The translations under genes were made by a program, and so were the position numbers. Under the pieces are notes generated by a model. The model saw only the letters and a program-made list of their open reading frames with translations. It was not told the DNA's origin and did not search any database. From positions 62,001 through 126,000 of the forward strand of contig NZ_CABVHU010000016.1 of assembly GCF_902497855.1 (NCBI RefSeq): 64,000 nt of DNA. The letters are read 5' to 3'. This document shows, one piece after another, positions 1 through 8,835 of the stretch; the first letter of the stretch is position 1; every line of letters starts with the position of its first letter. Source of the stretch: Pseudomonas fluorescens. Its GTDB lineage: Bacteria; Pseudomonadota; Gammaproteobacteria; Pseudomonadales; Pseudomonadaceae.

Positions 1-42
1 GTTTTTGCAGCCACCTTAAAGAGCAATCATGACGTTAATGTT

Positions 43-807
43 TCAGAGTGGTGTACCCAGCAATACGTTGGATGGCGCGAACTGCACCCGTACCGCTTTA
101 TCCGTGGCCAGGCCCAGGGTCCGCAAGTGCAGCGGTTCGGCCAGCGCACAGAGGGTCTGGCCATTGGGCAGGCCGATGCGCACTTCGCTGGGACCGTCTT
201 CGGCGTCGAGGATTTCTTCGATGATGCCTGTCAGGTCATTGTGTCCTGGCGTCACGGCATCCGTGATGCCGAGTAGCTCGAGCCAGCCGGCCTTGATCAG
301 CGCCACCACTTCGGTACCGTTTTCCAGCTCCAGGCGCAGGGTACTGTCGTGGGTGATCTGCGCATCGATGGTCAAACCTGCGGCCAGTTCCAAGTGAATC
401 AGGTCGTTGCGACCCTGGCTAGCGATCGCCACGACCTTGCCATGCAACTGATTGCGCGCGCTGGTCCGGAGCATCAGGCGGCCGAGCAGGTCGAGATCGC
501 TGGCCTCTTCGGCAGCTTCCAGCACCTGAGCCTGCAGCGCTTGCAGCTTTTGATAGAGGCGCAAGACGCGCTCGCCTTCGCTGGACAGTCTGGCGCCCCC
601 GCCGCCCTTGCCGCCGACACTGCGCTCCACCAGCGGCTTTTGCGCGAGGTTGTTCAGTTCGTCGATGGCATCCCACGCCGCTTTGTAACTCAGGCCTGCG
701 CTTTTTGCGGCACGGGTGATCGAGCCCTGTTCGGCGATGTGTTGCAGCAAGGCAATGCGCTGTGGGCGACGGACGATGTGCTGGGATAACAACGTAGGCA
801 AGGACAT
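43..807 (-). CDS. modE: ModE-type molybdate-responsive transcriptional regulator
   Basis: The 254 aa protein has an N-terminal winged helix (about residues 15-80, with the motif GSITRAAKSAGLSYKAAWDA) and two C-terminal TOBE/Mop domains (about 115-180 and 185-252), the layout of ModE. In that family the Mop domains bind molybdate and the dimer then represses molybdate uptake genes and activates molybdoenzyme genes. No modABC genes are visible in the window, so the target is unknown; they may lie beyond the left edge. The gene is followed by only 42 bases of window. Start chosen at the first Met of the conserved helix-turn-helix region. Confidence 0.85.
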   Translation of the reverse strand: MSLPTLLSQHIVRRPQRIALLQHIAEQGSITRAAKSAGLSYKAAWDAIDELNNLAQKPLVERSVGGKGGGGARLSSEGERVLRLYQKLQALQAQVLEAAEEASDLDLLGRLMLRTSARNQLHGKVVAIASQGRNDLIHLELAAGLTIDAQITHDSTLRLELENGTEVVALIKAGWLELLGITDAVTPGHNDLTGIIEEILDAEDGPSEVRIGLPNGQTLCALAEPLHLRTLGLATDKAVRVQFAPSNVLLGTPL

Positions 808-923
808 GGCAGGACGCTTTGGACGGTGGCGATGGGAGGACGTTGGCGGCTTGGGCTGCGGGAGTCAAGCAGGACCCTGTGCGAGCCTCTGTGGCAAGGG
901 GCCAGTCAGTTAAGCGTAATTCT

Positions 924-1008
924 TGTGGGAGCGGGCTTGCTCCCGAAAGCGGTGGGTCAGGCGACATCAATATTGACTGAGCCGCCGTCTTCGCGAGCAA
1001 GCCCGCAG
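924..1008. repeat. REP doublet (REPIN-like)
   Basis: Two REP-like palindromes in opposite orientation, one around 926-945 (GGGAGCGGGCTTGCTCCC) and one around 991-1006 (GCGAGCAAGCCCGC), about 45 bases apart. They fill most of the gap between comF and modE. The same core recurs in several intergenic gaps of this window. Confidence 0.7.
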
Positions 1009-1026
1009 GTTCTGTGTGTCCTCAAG

Positions 1027-1767
1027 TCAATCGGCGTCGCCAGGCTTGGGGGTGCGGGCCAGGCAGTAGACGTCGACCCGCGCAGCGCCGGCGTCCATCA
1101 ACAGCCGGGCCAGAGCCTGGGTCGTGGCGCCGGTGGTCAGCACGTCATCCACCAGCGCCAGGTGCCGACCCTTGATCAGTGCATCGGGCGCCAGTGCGAA
1201 GGCATGGCGCAGGTTTTTTTTGCGGGCGTCGGCCTTCAGCTCCTGTTGCGCGCTGGTGTCCTGGACCCTCAGCAACAGCTTTTCATCGCAGGCAATGTCG
1301 AGGCGGTTGCCGAGCCAGCGGGCAAGCATCGCCGCCTGGTTGAAACCCCGCTGGCGCAGGCGTTTGACAGCCAGTGGTACCGGCACCAGCGTGTCGGGTC
1401 GATCCAGGTCCTCATCGAACCGATGCAGCAGAAATCGGGCAAGCAGTTCGGCGAGCAGGTGACCGGACGGCCATTTCGCGCTGTGCTTGAAACGGGTGAT
1501 CAGGCTGTCGACCGGAAAACTGTAGGTCCAGGGAACGGCGACGCGTTCGAAGGCCGGCGGTTGCTTCAAGCACGGGCCGCACGTCATGCCGGCGGCGGGC
1601 AAGGGCAGGGCGCAGCTCTGACATTGGTCGCCGAGCCAGGGGAGGTCGGTTTCACAGGCAATGCATATGGGTGTCACATCATCGGACGCTTCGCCGCACA
1701 GCAAACAGGATTGGTTGTTTTTTAACCAGATGTAAACCGGTCCATCGTATTGTGGTTGACAGCGCAT
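1027..1767 (-). CDS. comF: ComF family phosphoribosyltransferase-like protein
   Basis: The 246 aa protein begins with cysteine pairs (CLLC near residue 21, CIAC near 36, then CQSC and CGPC) that look like a zinc-binding module. It ends in a PRPP-binding phosphoribosyltransferase loop, VDDVLTTGATT, near residues 206-216. This is the ComF/GntX family, linked in other bacteria to DNA uptake and processing of imported DNA; the substrate is not established. It is divergent from bioB, with only 93 bases between the start codons. Its first codons overlap a BirA-like operator, so biotin control could also touch its transcription. The start is conventional for the family. Confidence 0.85.
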   Translation of the reverse strand: MRCQPQYDGPVYIWLKNNQSCLLCGEASDDVTPICIACETDLPWLGDQCQSCALPLPAAGMTCGPCLKQPPAFERVAVPWTYSFPVDSLITRFKHSAKWPSGHLLAELLARFLLHRFDEDLDRPDTLVPVPLAVKRLRQRGFNQAAMLARWLGNRLDIACDEKLLLRVQDTSAQQELKADARKKNLRHAFALAPDALIKGRHLALVDDVLTTGATTQALARLLMDAGAARVDVYCLARTPKPGDAD

Positions 1768-1784
1768 AAGTCTTCCTTAAATAT
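1731..1784 (+). promoter_or_regulatory. BirA (BioO-like) operator and candidate bioB promoter
   Basis: Half-sites TGTAAACC (1731-1738) and GGTTGACA (1754-1761) are separated by 15 bases, the same spacing and nearly the same arms as the E. coli bio operator (TTGTAAACC-N15-GGTTTACAA). The right arm supplies a consensus -35 TTGACA (1756-1761), followed by an A/T-rich -10 region near 1777-1784. Repressor bound here would cover the promoter of the bio operon. The dyad lies within the first codons of comF on the other strand. Only one base of each 8-base arm breaks the symmetry. Confidence 0.7.
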
Positions 1785-1860
1785 GCCGAACATCCGTATC
1801 GCGTCTGTGGGTATTGCCTTCCCCCAGCCGCTTGCCAAGCATAAAACAAAGGAATCGCCC

Positions 1861-2916
1861 ATGAGCGCCAGCACCACTGCAACCCTGCGTCATGACTGGT
1901 CTTTGGCTGAAGTCAAAGCACTCTTCGTTCAGCCATTCAATGACCTGTTGTTCCAGGCGCAGACGGTGCACCGCGCGCATTTCGACGCTAACCGGGTCCA
2001 GGTTTCGACGCTGCTGTCGATCAAAACCGGCGCCTGCCCGGAAGATTGCAAATATTGTCCGCAGTCCGGTCACTACAACACCGGCCTGGAAAAAGAAAAA
2101 CTGATGGAAGTGCAGAAGGTCCTCGAAGAGGCCGCTCGCGCCAAGGCCATCGGCTCGACTCGTTTCTGCATGGGCGCTGCCTGGAAGCACCCGTCGGCCA
2201 AAGACATGCCGTACGTGCTGGAAATGGTCAAAGGCGTCAAGGCCATGGGCCTGGAAACCTGCATGACCCTCGGTCGCCTGGATCAGGACCAGACCGAAGC
2301 GCTGGCCCAGGCTGGCCTCGACTACTACAACCACAACCTCGACACCTCGCCGGAATTCTACGGCAGCATCATCACCACCCGTACCTACAGCGAGCGCCTG
2401 CAAACCCTGGCCTACGTGCGTGAATCGGGGATGAAGATCTGCTCCGGCGGCATCCTCGGCATGGGTGAGTCCCTGGATGACCGCGCCAACCTGCTGATCC
2501 AGCTGGCCAACCTGCCGGAGCATCCGGAGTCGGTGCCGATCAACATGCTGGTGAAGGTTGCCGGCACGCCGCTGGAAAATGCCGACGACATCGACCCGTT
2601 CGACTTCATCCGCATGCTCGCCGTCGCCCGTATCCTGATGCCGCAGTCCCACGTGCGCCTGTCCGCTGGCCGTGAAGCCATGAACGAGCAGATGCAGGCC
2701 CTGGCGTTCTTCGCCGGCGCCAACTCGATTTTCTATGGTGAGAAATTGCTGACCACCGCCAACCCGCAGGCCGACAAGGACATGCAGCTGTTCTCGCGCC
2801 TGGGCATCCTGCCGGAAGCGCGCGAAGAGCACGCCGACGAGGTGCATCAGGCGGCGATCGAGCAGGCGCTGGTGGAGCAGAAGAGCAGCGAGCAGTTTTA
2901 TAACGCGGCTGTTTGA
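1861..2916 (+). CDS. bioB: Biotin synthase
   Basis: Radical SAM enzyme that inserts sulfur into dethiobiotin, the last step of biotin synthesis. The 351 aa protein carries the radical-SAM cluster motif CPEDCKYC (Cys59, Cys63, Cys66). It also has the conserved LGMGES and SAGR segments of BioB further on, where the SAGR Arg helps hold the second iron-sulfur cluster. The start at 1861 has AAGGAA upstream; the reading frame is open further upstream to 1750 but that extension does not resemble BioB. First gene of bioB-F-H-C-D; 172 bases containing a REP doublet separate it from bioF. Confidence 0.97.
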   Translation: MSASTTATLRHDWSLAEVKALFVQPFNDLLFQAQTVHRAHFDANRVQVSTLLSIKTGACPEDCKYCPQSGHYNTGLEKEKLMEVQKVLEEAARAKAIGSTRFCMGAAWKHPSAKDMPYVLEMVKGVKAMGLETCMTLGRLDQDQTEALAQAGLDYYNHNLDTSPEFYGSIITTRTYSERLQTLAYVRESGMKICSGGILGMGESLDDRANLLIQLANLPEHPESVPINMLVKVAGTPLENADDIDPFDFIRMLAVARILMPQSHVRLSAGREAMNEQMQALAFFAGANSIFYGEKLLTTANPQADKDMQLFSRLGILPEAREEHADEVHQAAIEQALVEQKSSEQFYNAAV

Positions 2917-2949
2917 TCCTCCCCGCTCTTGCTGAAAAAATGCAAAACC

Positions 2950-3042
2950 CTGCAGGAGCAAGCTTGCTCGCGATAGCGATCTCTCAGTCGACATCTATGT
3001 TGAATGTGACTCCGTCATCGCAGGCAAGCCAGCTCCCACAAG
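2950..3042. repeat. REP doublet between bioB and bioF
   Basis: REP-like arms GAGCAAGCTTGCTCGCGAT (2955-2973) and GGCAAGCCAGCTCCC (3023-3037) in opposite orientation. They occupy the only sizeable gap inside the bio operon and could affect mRNA stability between bioB and bioF. Confidence 0.65.
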
Positions 3043-3088
3043 GATCTGTGTTTACCTTGATTTATCTGATCTGACACCCGAGGCCTGC

Positions 3089-4267
3089 ATGTCTTTCGAT
3101 CTCGCCGCACGCCTTGCTGCCCGTCGTGCCGAAAACCTTTATCGCCATCGCCCCCTGCTCGACAGCCCTCAAGGCCCGGAAGTGGTGGTCGATGGGCAGC
3201 CGTTGCTGGCGTTCTGCAACAACGATTACCTGGGCCTGGCCAATCACCCGCAAGTGATCGAAGCCTGGCGCGCCGGTGCGACCCGTTGGGGCGTCGGCGG
3301 CGGGGCTTCGCACCTGGTCATTGGCCACAGCAGCCCGCATCACGCGCTGGAAGAAGCGCTGGCCGACCTGACCGGTCGCCCGCGTGCGCTGTTGTTTACC
3401 ACCGGCTACATGGCCAACCTTGGCGCGGTCACCGCACTGGTGGGGCAGGGCGATACGGTGCTCGAAGACCGCCTCAATCACGCCTCCCTGCTGGACGCGG
3501 GCCTGCTGTCCGGTGCGCGCTTCAATCGCTATCTGCATAACGACGCGGCGAGTCTGGCCAATCGTCTCGAGAAGGCCACCGGTAACACGCTGGTGGTCAC
3601 CGACGGCGTGTTCAGCATGGACGGCGACATCGCCGACCTGCCGGCGCTGGCCCGGGAGGCCAAGGCCAAAGGCGCGTGGCTGATGGTCGATGACGCCCAC
3701 GGTTTTGGTCCGCTGGGTGCCAATGGCGGTGGGATCGTCGAGCATTTCGGCCTGAGCCAGGACGAGGTGCCGGTATTGGTCGGCACCCTCGGCAAGGCGT
3801 TCGGTACGGCCGGTGCTTTTGTCGCCGGCAGTGAAGAGTTGATCGAGACGCTGATCCAGTTCGCCCGCCCCTACATTTACACCACCAGCCAGCCACCGGC
3901 CCTCGCCTGCGCTACGTTGAAAAGCCTGGAGCTGCTGCGCAGCGAACACTGGCGACGTGAGCATCTGAACACGCTGATCCGCCAGTTCCGCCAGGGTGCC
4001 GAGCAGATTGGCCTGGAATTGATGGACAGCTTCACGCCGATCCAGCCGATCATGATCGGCGATGCCGGGCGTGCGGTTCGACTGTCACAGATGCTGCGCG
4101 AACGCGGGCTGATGGTGACGGCGATTCGCCCGCCGACCGTGCCCGCCGGCAGCGCCCGTCTGCGCGTGACTCTCAGCGCTGCCCACAGCGAGGCGCAAGT
4201 GCAGCTATTGTTGAATGGATTGGCCGATTGCTTTCAACAACTGGGACCGGAGCCAAGCCATGCGTGA
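3089..4267 (+). CDS. bioF: 8-amino-7-oxononanoate synthase
   Basis: PLP enzyme joining pimeloyl-ACP/CoA and L-alanine to form 8-amino-7-oxononanoate. The 392 aa protein has the NDYLGLA segment near residue 48, the VDDAHGFG motif near 200, and the PLP lysine in LGKAFGTAG (Lys236), as in the alpha-oxoamine synthase family. Its stop codon overlaps the start of bioH by eight bases, indicating translational coupling. Confidence 0.96.
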   Translation: MSFDLAARLAARRAENLYRHRPLLDSPQGPEVVVDGQPLLAFCNNDYLGLANHPQVIEAWRAGATRWGVGGGASHLVIGHSSPHHALEEALADLTGRPRALLFTTGYMANLGAVTALVGQGDTVLEDRLNHASLLDAGLLSGARFNRYLHNDAASLANRLEKATGNTLVVTDGVFSMDGDIADLPALAREAKAKGAWLMVDDAHGFGPLGANGGGIVEHFGLSQDEVPVLVGTLGKAFGTAGAFVAGSEELIETLIQFARPYIYTTSQPPALACATLKSLELLRSEHWRREHLNTLIRQFRQGAEQIGLELMDSFTPIQPIMIGDAGRAVRLSQMLRERGLMVTAIRPPTVPAGSARLRVTLSAAHSEAQVQLLLNGLADCFQQLGPEPSHA

Positions 4268-4991
4268 TCATCTGATTCTGCTGCCCGGCTGGGGCCTGGG
4301 GATTTCACCGCTGGAGCCATTGGCGGCGGCATTGCAAGGGCTGGATGAACACTTGCGGGTCGAGATCGAACCCTTGCCGGAACTGGAATCGAGCGATCTT
4401 GAAGAATGGCTCGATGAGTTGGATTCGACCCTGCCTGAGGATACCTGGCTGGGTGGCTGGTCCCTCGGCGGTATGCTCGCCGCCGAGTTGGCAGCCCGAC
4501 GCGGCGATCGTTGCTGCGGCTTGCTGACCCTGGCGAGCAATCCTTGCTTCGTCGCCCATGAGCAGTGGCCGAGTGCGATGCCCGGCGAGACCTTCGACGC
4601 GTTTCTGGCCGGCTGCAAGGCAGAACCGCGCACGACCTTGAAACGCTTTTCGCTGCTCTGCGCTCAGGGTTCTGCAGACCCGCGCGGGTTATCGAGGCTG
4701 TTGCTCGGTGGTGCGCCGCATACCACTGCGTCGGTGGCGATAAGCGGTCTGCAGGTGCTCGCGCAACTGGATACCCGTCAAGCGTTGCAAACATTCCGCG
4801 GCCCGCAGTTGCACCTGTTCGCCGGGCTCGACGGGCTGGTTCCGGCCGAAGCCGCACAAGCCCTGCTGGGGTTGCTGCCGGATGTAGAAATCGGTCTGAT
4901 CGAACGGGCCGGCCACGCGTTTCTTCTGGAAGATCCCCACGGTGTGGCGGGGGCGATCCAGACCTTTTTGCATGAGTTCGGCGATGACTGA
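4260..4991 (+). CDS. bioH: Pimeloyl-ACP methyl ester esterase
   Basis: Alpha/beta hydrolase that demethylates pimeloyl-ACP methyl ester, closing the BioC-BioH route to pimelate. The 243 aa protein has the nucleophile elbow GWSLGG (Ser68), an Asp in FAGLDGLVP and a His in RAGHAFLLEDP, completing a catalytic triad. The start at 4260 overlaps the end of bioF; the open frame upstream of it does not match the family. The stop overlaps the bioC start region (bioC ATG at 4984). Confidence 0.93.
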   Translation: MRDHLILLPGWGLGISPLEPLAAALQGLDEHLRVEIEPLPELESSDLEEWLDELDSTLPEDTWLGGWSLGGMLAAELAARRGDRCCGLLTLASNPCFVAHEQWPSAMPGETFDAFLAGCKAEPRTTLKRFSLLCAQGSADPRGLSRLLLGGAPHTTASVAISGLQVLAQLDTRQALQTFRGPQLHLFAGLDGLVPAEAAQALLGLLPDVEIGLIERAGHAFLLEDPHGVAGAIQTFLHEFGDD

Positions 4992-5796
4992 TCTATCCCT
5001 TCCCAACCTGCCCGGCGGCTTGCCTGACAAGCGCCAGGTGGCAGCCTCCTTTTCCCGCGCCGCGGCCAGTTATGACAGCGTTGCCCAATTGCAGCGCGAT
5101 GTTGGCAGCCAGTTGTCGGACCGCTTGCCGAAAGACTTCGTACCGGGTCGCTGGCTGGACCTGGGGTGCGGCACCGGACACTTCAGTCGGGCGTTGAGCG
5201 AGCGTTACCCTGCCAGCCACGGCGTGGCGCTGGACATCGCCGAAGGCATGCTCAATCACGCACGGCCATTGGGTGGGGCCACGCATTTCATCGCCGGGGA
5301 TGCCGAGCGACTGCCATTGCAGGCTTCGACCTGCGATTTGATCTTTTCCAGCCTGGCGGTGCAGTGGTGCGCAGACTTCGCCTCGGTGCTCAGCGAGGCG
5401 CATCGAGTGCTGAAACCTGGCGGAATTTTCGCATTTGCTAGTCTGTGCGTGGGTACGTTGTACGAACTGCGAGACAGTTGGCGTCAGGTGGACGGCATGG
5501 TGCACGTCAATCGCTTCCGTGAGTTCGGGGTTTATCAACAGCTTTGCGCGGGCAGTGGATTGACCGTCGCGCAGCTGCAAACCCGTCCCCATGTGTTGCA
5601 TTACCCGGATGTGCGCAGCCTGACCCATGAACTCAAGGCGCTGGGTGCGCACAACCTGAACCCCGGTCGGCCGGGCGGTTTGACCGGCAGAGCGCGAATC
5701 CTCGGCTTGGTCGAGGCCTATGAGCAGTTTCGCCAGGCCAAAGGCCTGCCGGCGACTTACCAAGTGGTGTACGCCGTTTTGGAGAAACCCTTATGA
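4984..5796 (+). CDS. bioC: Malonyl-ACP O-methyltransferase
   Basis: SAM-dependent methyltransferase that caps malonyl-ACP so that fatty-acid synthesis can build the pimeloyl chain. The 270 aa protein carries the SAM motif LDLGCGTGHF at residues 58-67 and begins with the RQVAASFSRAAASYD segment typical of BioC. It overlaps bioH by eight bases and bioD by four, so the three are likely translated as a coupled set. Confidence 0.94.
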   Translation: MTDLSLPNLPGGLPDKRQVAASFSRAAASYDSVAQLQRDVGSQLSDRLPKDFVPGRWLDLGCGTGHFSRALSERYPASHGVALDIAEGMLNHARPLGGATHFIAGDAERLPLQASTCDLIFSSLAVQWCADFASVLSEAHRVLKPGGIFAFASLCVGTLYELRDSWRQVDGMVHVNRFREFGVYQQLCAGSGLTVAQLQTRPHVLHYPDVRSLTHELKALGAHNLNPGRPGGLTGRARILGLVEAYEQFRQAKGLPATYQVVYAVLEKPL

Positions 5797-6473
5797 GTGC
5801 AGCCTATTTCATCACCGGCACGGACACCGATATCGGCAAGACCACCATTGCCGCAGGCCTGCTGCATGCCGCGCGGTTGGCGGGCTTGAGCACGGCGGCG
5901 GGCAAGCCGGTGGCCTCCGGCTGCGATGTCACTCCCAAGGGCTTGCGCAATGCCGACGCACTGGCGTTGATGGCGCAATGTTCGGTGCCTTTGACCTATG
6001 CCCAGGTCAACCCGATGGCATTTGAACCGGCGATCGCTCCGCATCTGGCGGCGCGGGAGGCTGGCGTGGCATTGACCGTGCAATCACTGTTGACGCCGAT
6101 GCAGCAGCTCCTCGACCTGCAGGCTGACTTCACCCTGATCGAAGGCGCCGGTGGCTGGCGGGTACCCCTGGCGGACCAGGACAACCTGTCGGATCTGGCG
6201 ATGGCGCTGGACCTGCCGGTGATTCTGGTGGTTGGCGTGCGCCTGGGCTGCATCAATCATGCGCTGCTGACCGCAGAGTCCATTGCGCGGGACGGTCTGC
6301 AATTGGCGGGTTGGGTGGCCAATATCATCGATTCGAAAACCGCGCGCCTGGAAGAGAACCTCGCGACACTCGCCGAGCGAATCCCGGCGCCATGCCTTGG
6401 ACGCGTGCCGAAACTCAAATCGGTGACGGCCGAAGCGGTGGCCGAACATCTTCAGTTGGACCTGCTGGACTAG
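5793..6473 (+). CDS. bioD: Dethiobiotin synthetase
   Basis: ATP-dependent ligase that closes the ureido ring of dethiobiotin from 7,8-diaminopelargonate and CO2. The 226 aa protein has the P-loop GTDTDIGKTT at residues 9-18 and the EGAGGWRVP segment near 110. It is the last gene of the operon and is followed by a terminator. bioA, needed for the intermediate step, is not in the window, as usual in Pseudomonas. Confidence 0.96.
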   Translation: MSAAYFITGTDTDIGKTTIAAGLLHAARLAGLSTAAGKPVASGCDVTPKGLRNADALALMAQCSVPLTYAQVNPMAFEPAIAPHLAAREAGVALTVQSLLTPMQQLLDLQADFTLIEGAGGWRVPLADQDNLSDLAMALDLPVILVVGVRLGCINHALLTAESIARDGLQLAGWVANIIDSKTARLEENLATLAERIPAPCLGRVPKLKSVTAEAVAEHLQLDLLD

Positions 6474-6512
6474 GCTGCGCCTCGCTGCCACCTGGCTGAA
6501 TCCACCTGCCAG

Positions 6513-6537
6513 CGCCGCGATCATTCGCGGCGTTTTT
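6513..6537 (+). terminator. Rho-independent terminator of bio operon
   Basis: Stem CGCCGCGA / TCGCGGCG with a four-base loop followed by TTTTT, 40 bases after the bioD stop. Confidence 0.85.
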
Positions 6538-6659
6538 CTGCGTAAGTCCTTATCCCTCAACTAATCTTTCCCTATTGCCCAGCGATCACATCGACGCTGT
6601 TGTCTGGCTGCGCGCCCGCCATTCCCGGGGTGTGATGACGAACGGCAAAAGATCGGCGC

Positions 6660-6703
6660 TTGACAAGGTTTGGCGGTAAACGTATGTTTCAAACAACTGT
6701 TTG
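6660..6703 (+). promoter_or_regulatory. Sigma70 promoter overlapped by PsrA-type operator
   Basis: TTGACA (6660-6665), 17 bases, TATGTT (6683-6688) forms a near-consensus sigma70 promoter upstream of the first acyl-CoA dehydrogenase. Immediately after the -10 lies the perfect dyad CAAACAACTGTTTG (6690-6703). This fits the published PsrA motif C/GAAAC-N2-4-GTTTG/C, so a repressor bound there would block the start site. PsrA releases DNA on binding long-chain fatty acids, which fits induction of a beta-oxidation gene. Confidence 0.7.
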
Positions 6704-6764
6704 ACCGTCACAACACATCAACGCGGTCGTTCATTCCCGGTTACATCAGCAGAGGTTTATCGCT

Positions 6765-8570
6765 ATGCCTGACTACAAGGCCCCCTTGCGTGATATTCGC
6801 TTCGTTCGTGACGAACTGCTCGGCTACGAAGCGCACTATCAGAGCCTTCCGGCTTGTGCAGACGCAACTCCGGACATGGTTGACGCCATTCTCGAAGAAG
6901 GCGCCAAGTTTTGTGAGCAGGTACTGGCTCCGCTGAACCGCGTGGGTGACACCGAAGGCTGCACCTGGAGCGAGTCCGGCGTTAAAACCCCGACGGGCTT
7001 TAAAGAAGCCTACAAACAATTCGTCGAAGGCGGCTGGCCAAGCCTGGCCCATGACGTGGAGCACGGTGGTCAAGGCCTGCCGGAGTCTCTGGGTCTGGCG
7101 GTCAGCGAAATGGTTGGCGAGGCCAACTGGTCGTGGGGCATGTACCCAGGCCTGTCCCACGGCGCGATGAACACCATTTCCGAACACGGCACGCCTGAGC
7201 AGCAAGAGGCTTACCTGACCAAACTGGTATCCGGCGAATGGACCGGCACCATGTGCCTGACCGAACCGCATTGCGGCACCGACCTGGGCATGCTGCGCAC
7301 CAAGGCCGACCCTCAGGCCGACGGTTCCTACAAAGTGTCCGGTACCAAGATCTTCATCTCGGCCGGTGAACACGACATGGCCGACAACATCGTCCACATC
7401 GTGCTGGCACGTCTGCCGGATGCACCGGCTGGCACCAAAGGCATTTCGCTGTTCATCGTTCCGAAATTCCTGCCGAACGCAGACGGCTCGATCGGCGCCC
7501 GTAACGCCGTGACCTGTGGTTCCCTGGAACACAAGATGGGCATCCACGGCAACGCCACCTGTGTGATGAACTTTGATGCAGCCACCGGTTACCTGATCGG
7601 CCCGGCGAACAAAGGCCTGAACTGCATGTTCACCTTCATGAACACCGCACGTTTGGGCACTGCGCTGCAAGGTCTGGCACACGCCGAGATCGGCTTCCAG
7701 GGCGGCCTGAAATACGCTCGCGACCGCCTGCAAATGCGCTCCCTGACGGGCCCTAAAGCGCCGGAAAAAGCCGCTGACCCGATCATCGTGCACCCAGACG
7801 TGCGTCGCATGCTGTTGACCATGAAAGCCTTCGCCGAAGGCAACCGTGCGATGGTTTACTTCACCGCCAAGCAAGTCGACATCGTCAAATACGGCGTGGA
7901 CGAAGAAGAAAAGAAGAAGGCCGACGCACTGCTGGCGTTCATGACACCGATCGCCAAAGCCTTCATGACTGAAGTCGGTTTCGAGTCCGCCAACCACGGC
8001 GTACAAATCTACGGCGGCCACGGCTTCATCGCCGAGTGGGGCATGGAGCAGAACGTTCGCGACAGCCGCATTTCGATGCTGTACGAAGGCACCACCGGGA
8101 TCCAGGCACTCGACCTGCTGGGCCGCAAAGTGCTGATGACTCAAGGCGAGGCCCTGAAAGGCTTCACCAGGATCGTCCACAAGTTCTGCCAGACCAACGA
8201 AGGCAACGAAGCGATCAAAGCGTTCGTCGAGCCATTGGCGGCGCTGAACAAAGAGTGGGGCGAGCTGACCATGAAGGTCGGAATGGCGGCCATGAAAGAC
8301 CGCGAAGAAGTCGGCGCGGCGTCGGTGGACTACCTGATGTATTCCGGTTACGCCTGCCTGGCTTACTTCTGGGCTGACATGGCGCGCCTGGCTGCCGAGA
8401 AACTGGCTGCCGGCACCTCCGAAGAGGCGTTCTACACCGCCAAGCTGCAGACCGCACGCTTCTACTTCCAGCGCATCCTGCCGCGTACCCGCAGCCACGT
8501 GGCAACCATGCTGTCGGGCGCCAGCAACCTGATGGACATGAAAGAAGAAGACTTCGCACTGGGCTACTAA
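6765..8570 (+). CDS. fadE1: Acyl-CoA dehydrogenase (FadE1/DmdC-like), first of three paralogues
   Basis: The 601 aa FAD enzyme catalyses the first, alpha-beta dehydrogenation step of fatty acyl-CoA beta-oxidation. The catalytic base is seen as Glu441 in YEGTTGIQALD. The flavin/substrate loop LTEPHCGTDLG lies near 165, and a C-terminal extension typical of the 600-residue DmdC-like subfamily follows. The position next to bioD and the residue number match the P. aeruginosa PA0506 protein (FadE1) as I recall it. Chain-length preference cannot be read from the sequence. It has its own promoter with a PsrA-type operator and is closed by a terminator, so it is probably monocistronic. Confidence 0.9.
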   Translation: MPDYKAPLRDIRFVRDELLGYEAHYQSLPACADATPDMVDAILEEGAKFCEQVLAPLNRVGDTEGCTWSESGVKTPTGFKEAYKQFVEGGWPSLAHDVEHGGQGLPESLGLAVSEMVGEANWSWGMYPGLSHGAMNTISEHGTPEQQEAYLTKLVSGEWTGTMCLTEPHCGTDLGMLRTKADPQADGSYKVSGTKIFISAGEHDMADNIVHIVLARLPDAPAGTKGISLFIVPKFLPNADGSIGARNAVTCGSLEHKMGIHGNATCVMNFDAATGYLIGPANKGLNCMFTFMNTARLGTALQGLAHAEIGFQGGLKYARDRLQMRSLTGPKAPEKAADPIIVHPDVRRMLLTMKAFAEGNRAMVYFTAKQVDIVKYGVDEEEKKKADALLAFMTPIAKAFMTEVGFESANHGVQIYGGHGFIAEWGMEQNVRDSRISMLYEGTTGIQALDLLGRKVLMTQGEALKGFTRIVHKFCQTNEGNEAIKAFVEPLAALNKEWGELTMKVGMAAMKDREEVGAASVDYLMYSGYACLAYFWADMARLAAEKLAAGTSEEAFYTAKLQTARFYFQRILPRTRSHVATMLSGASNLMDMKEEDFALGY

Positions 8571-8590
8571 GCCTCACGCGCTTCTTCACA

Positions 8591-8626
8591 AGGCCGCTGC
8601 TTCTTCGGGAGCAGCGGCCTTTTTTT
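8591..8626 (+). terminator. Rho-independent terminator after first acyl-CoA dehydrogenase
   Basis: Ten-base stem AGGCCGCTGC / GCAGCGGCCT with a ten-base loop and a run of seven T. Confidence 0.9.
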
Positions 8627-8630
8627 GTGC

Positions 8631-8662
8631 CCCCTGCAGGCGCCGGCTTGCTGGCGAACCAG
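8631..8662. repeat. Single REP-like element
   Basis: Palindromic core CGCCGGCTTGCTGGCG just after the terminator; a single unit of the family seen elsewhere in the window. The rest of the 8663-8835 gap shows no convincing promoter or operator. Confidence 0.4.
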
Positions 8663-8835
8663 GCGCCGCGGTGAATCAGATGCGCCGCTGCAGTCGCAAA
8701 ATCCGGCTCACACGCCAGAGCACGAAAAACGCCGCTACGGGTTGAGTGATGATCGCGCATTCAGCGTCTGGACTGTGATTGTGGGGCCTGGCAGGCGGCA
8801 GTAGCTTTGAGCCATCTGCTGCCGGAGAAACAACC

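Noticed and set aside
924..1008. CRISPR-like repeats
   Set aside because: Repeats are palindromic, irregularly spaced and dispersed; they are REP units. No CRISPR array or cas gene is seen.
1750..1860. N-terminal extension of bioB
   Set aside because: The frame is open, but these codons overlap the promoter region and do not look like BioB; the ATG at 1861 has a good ribosome site.
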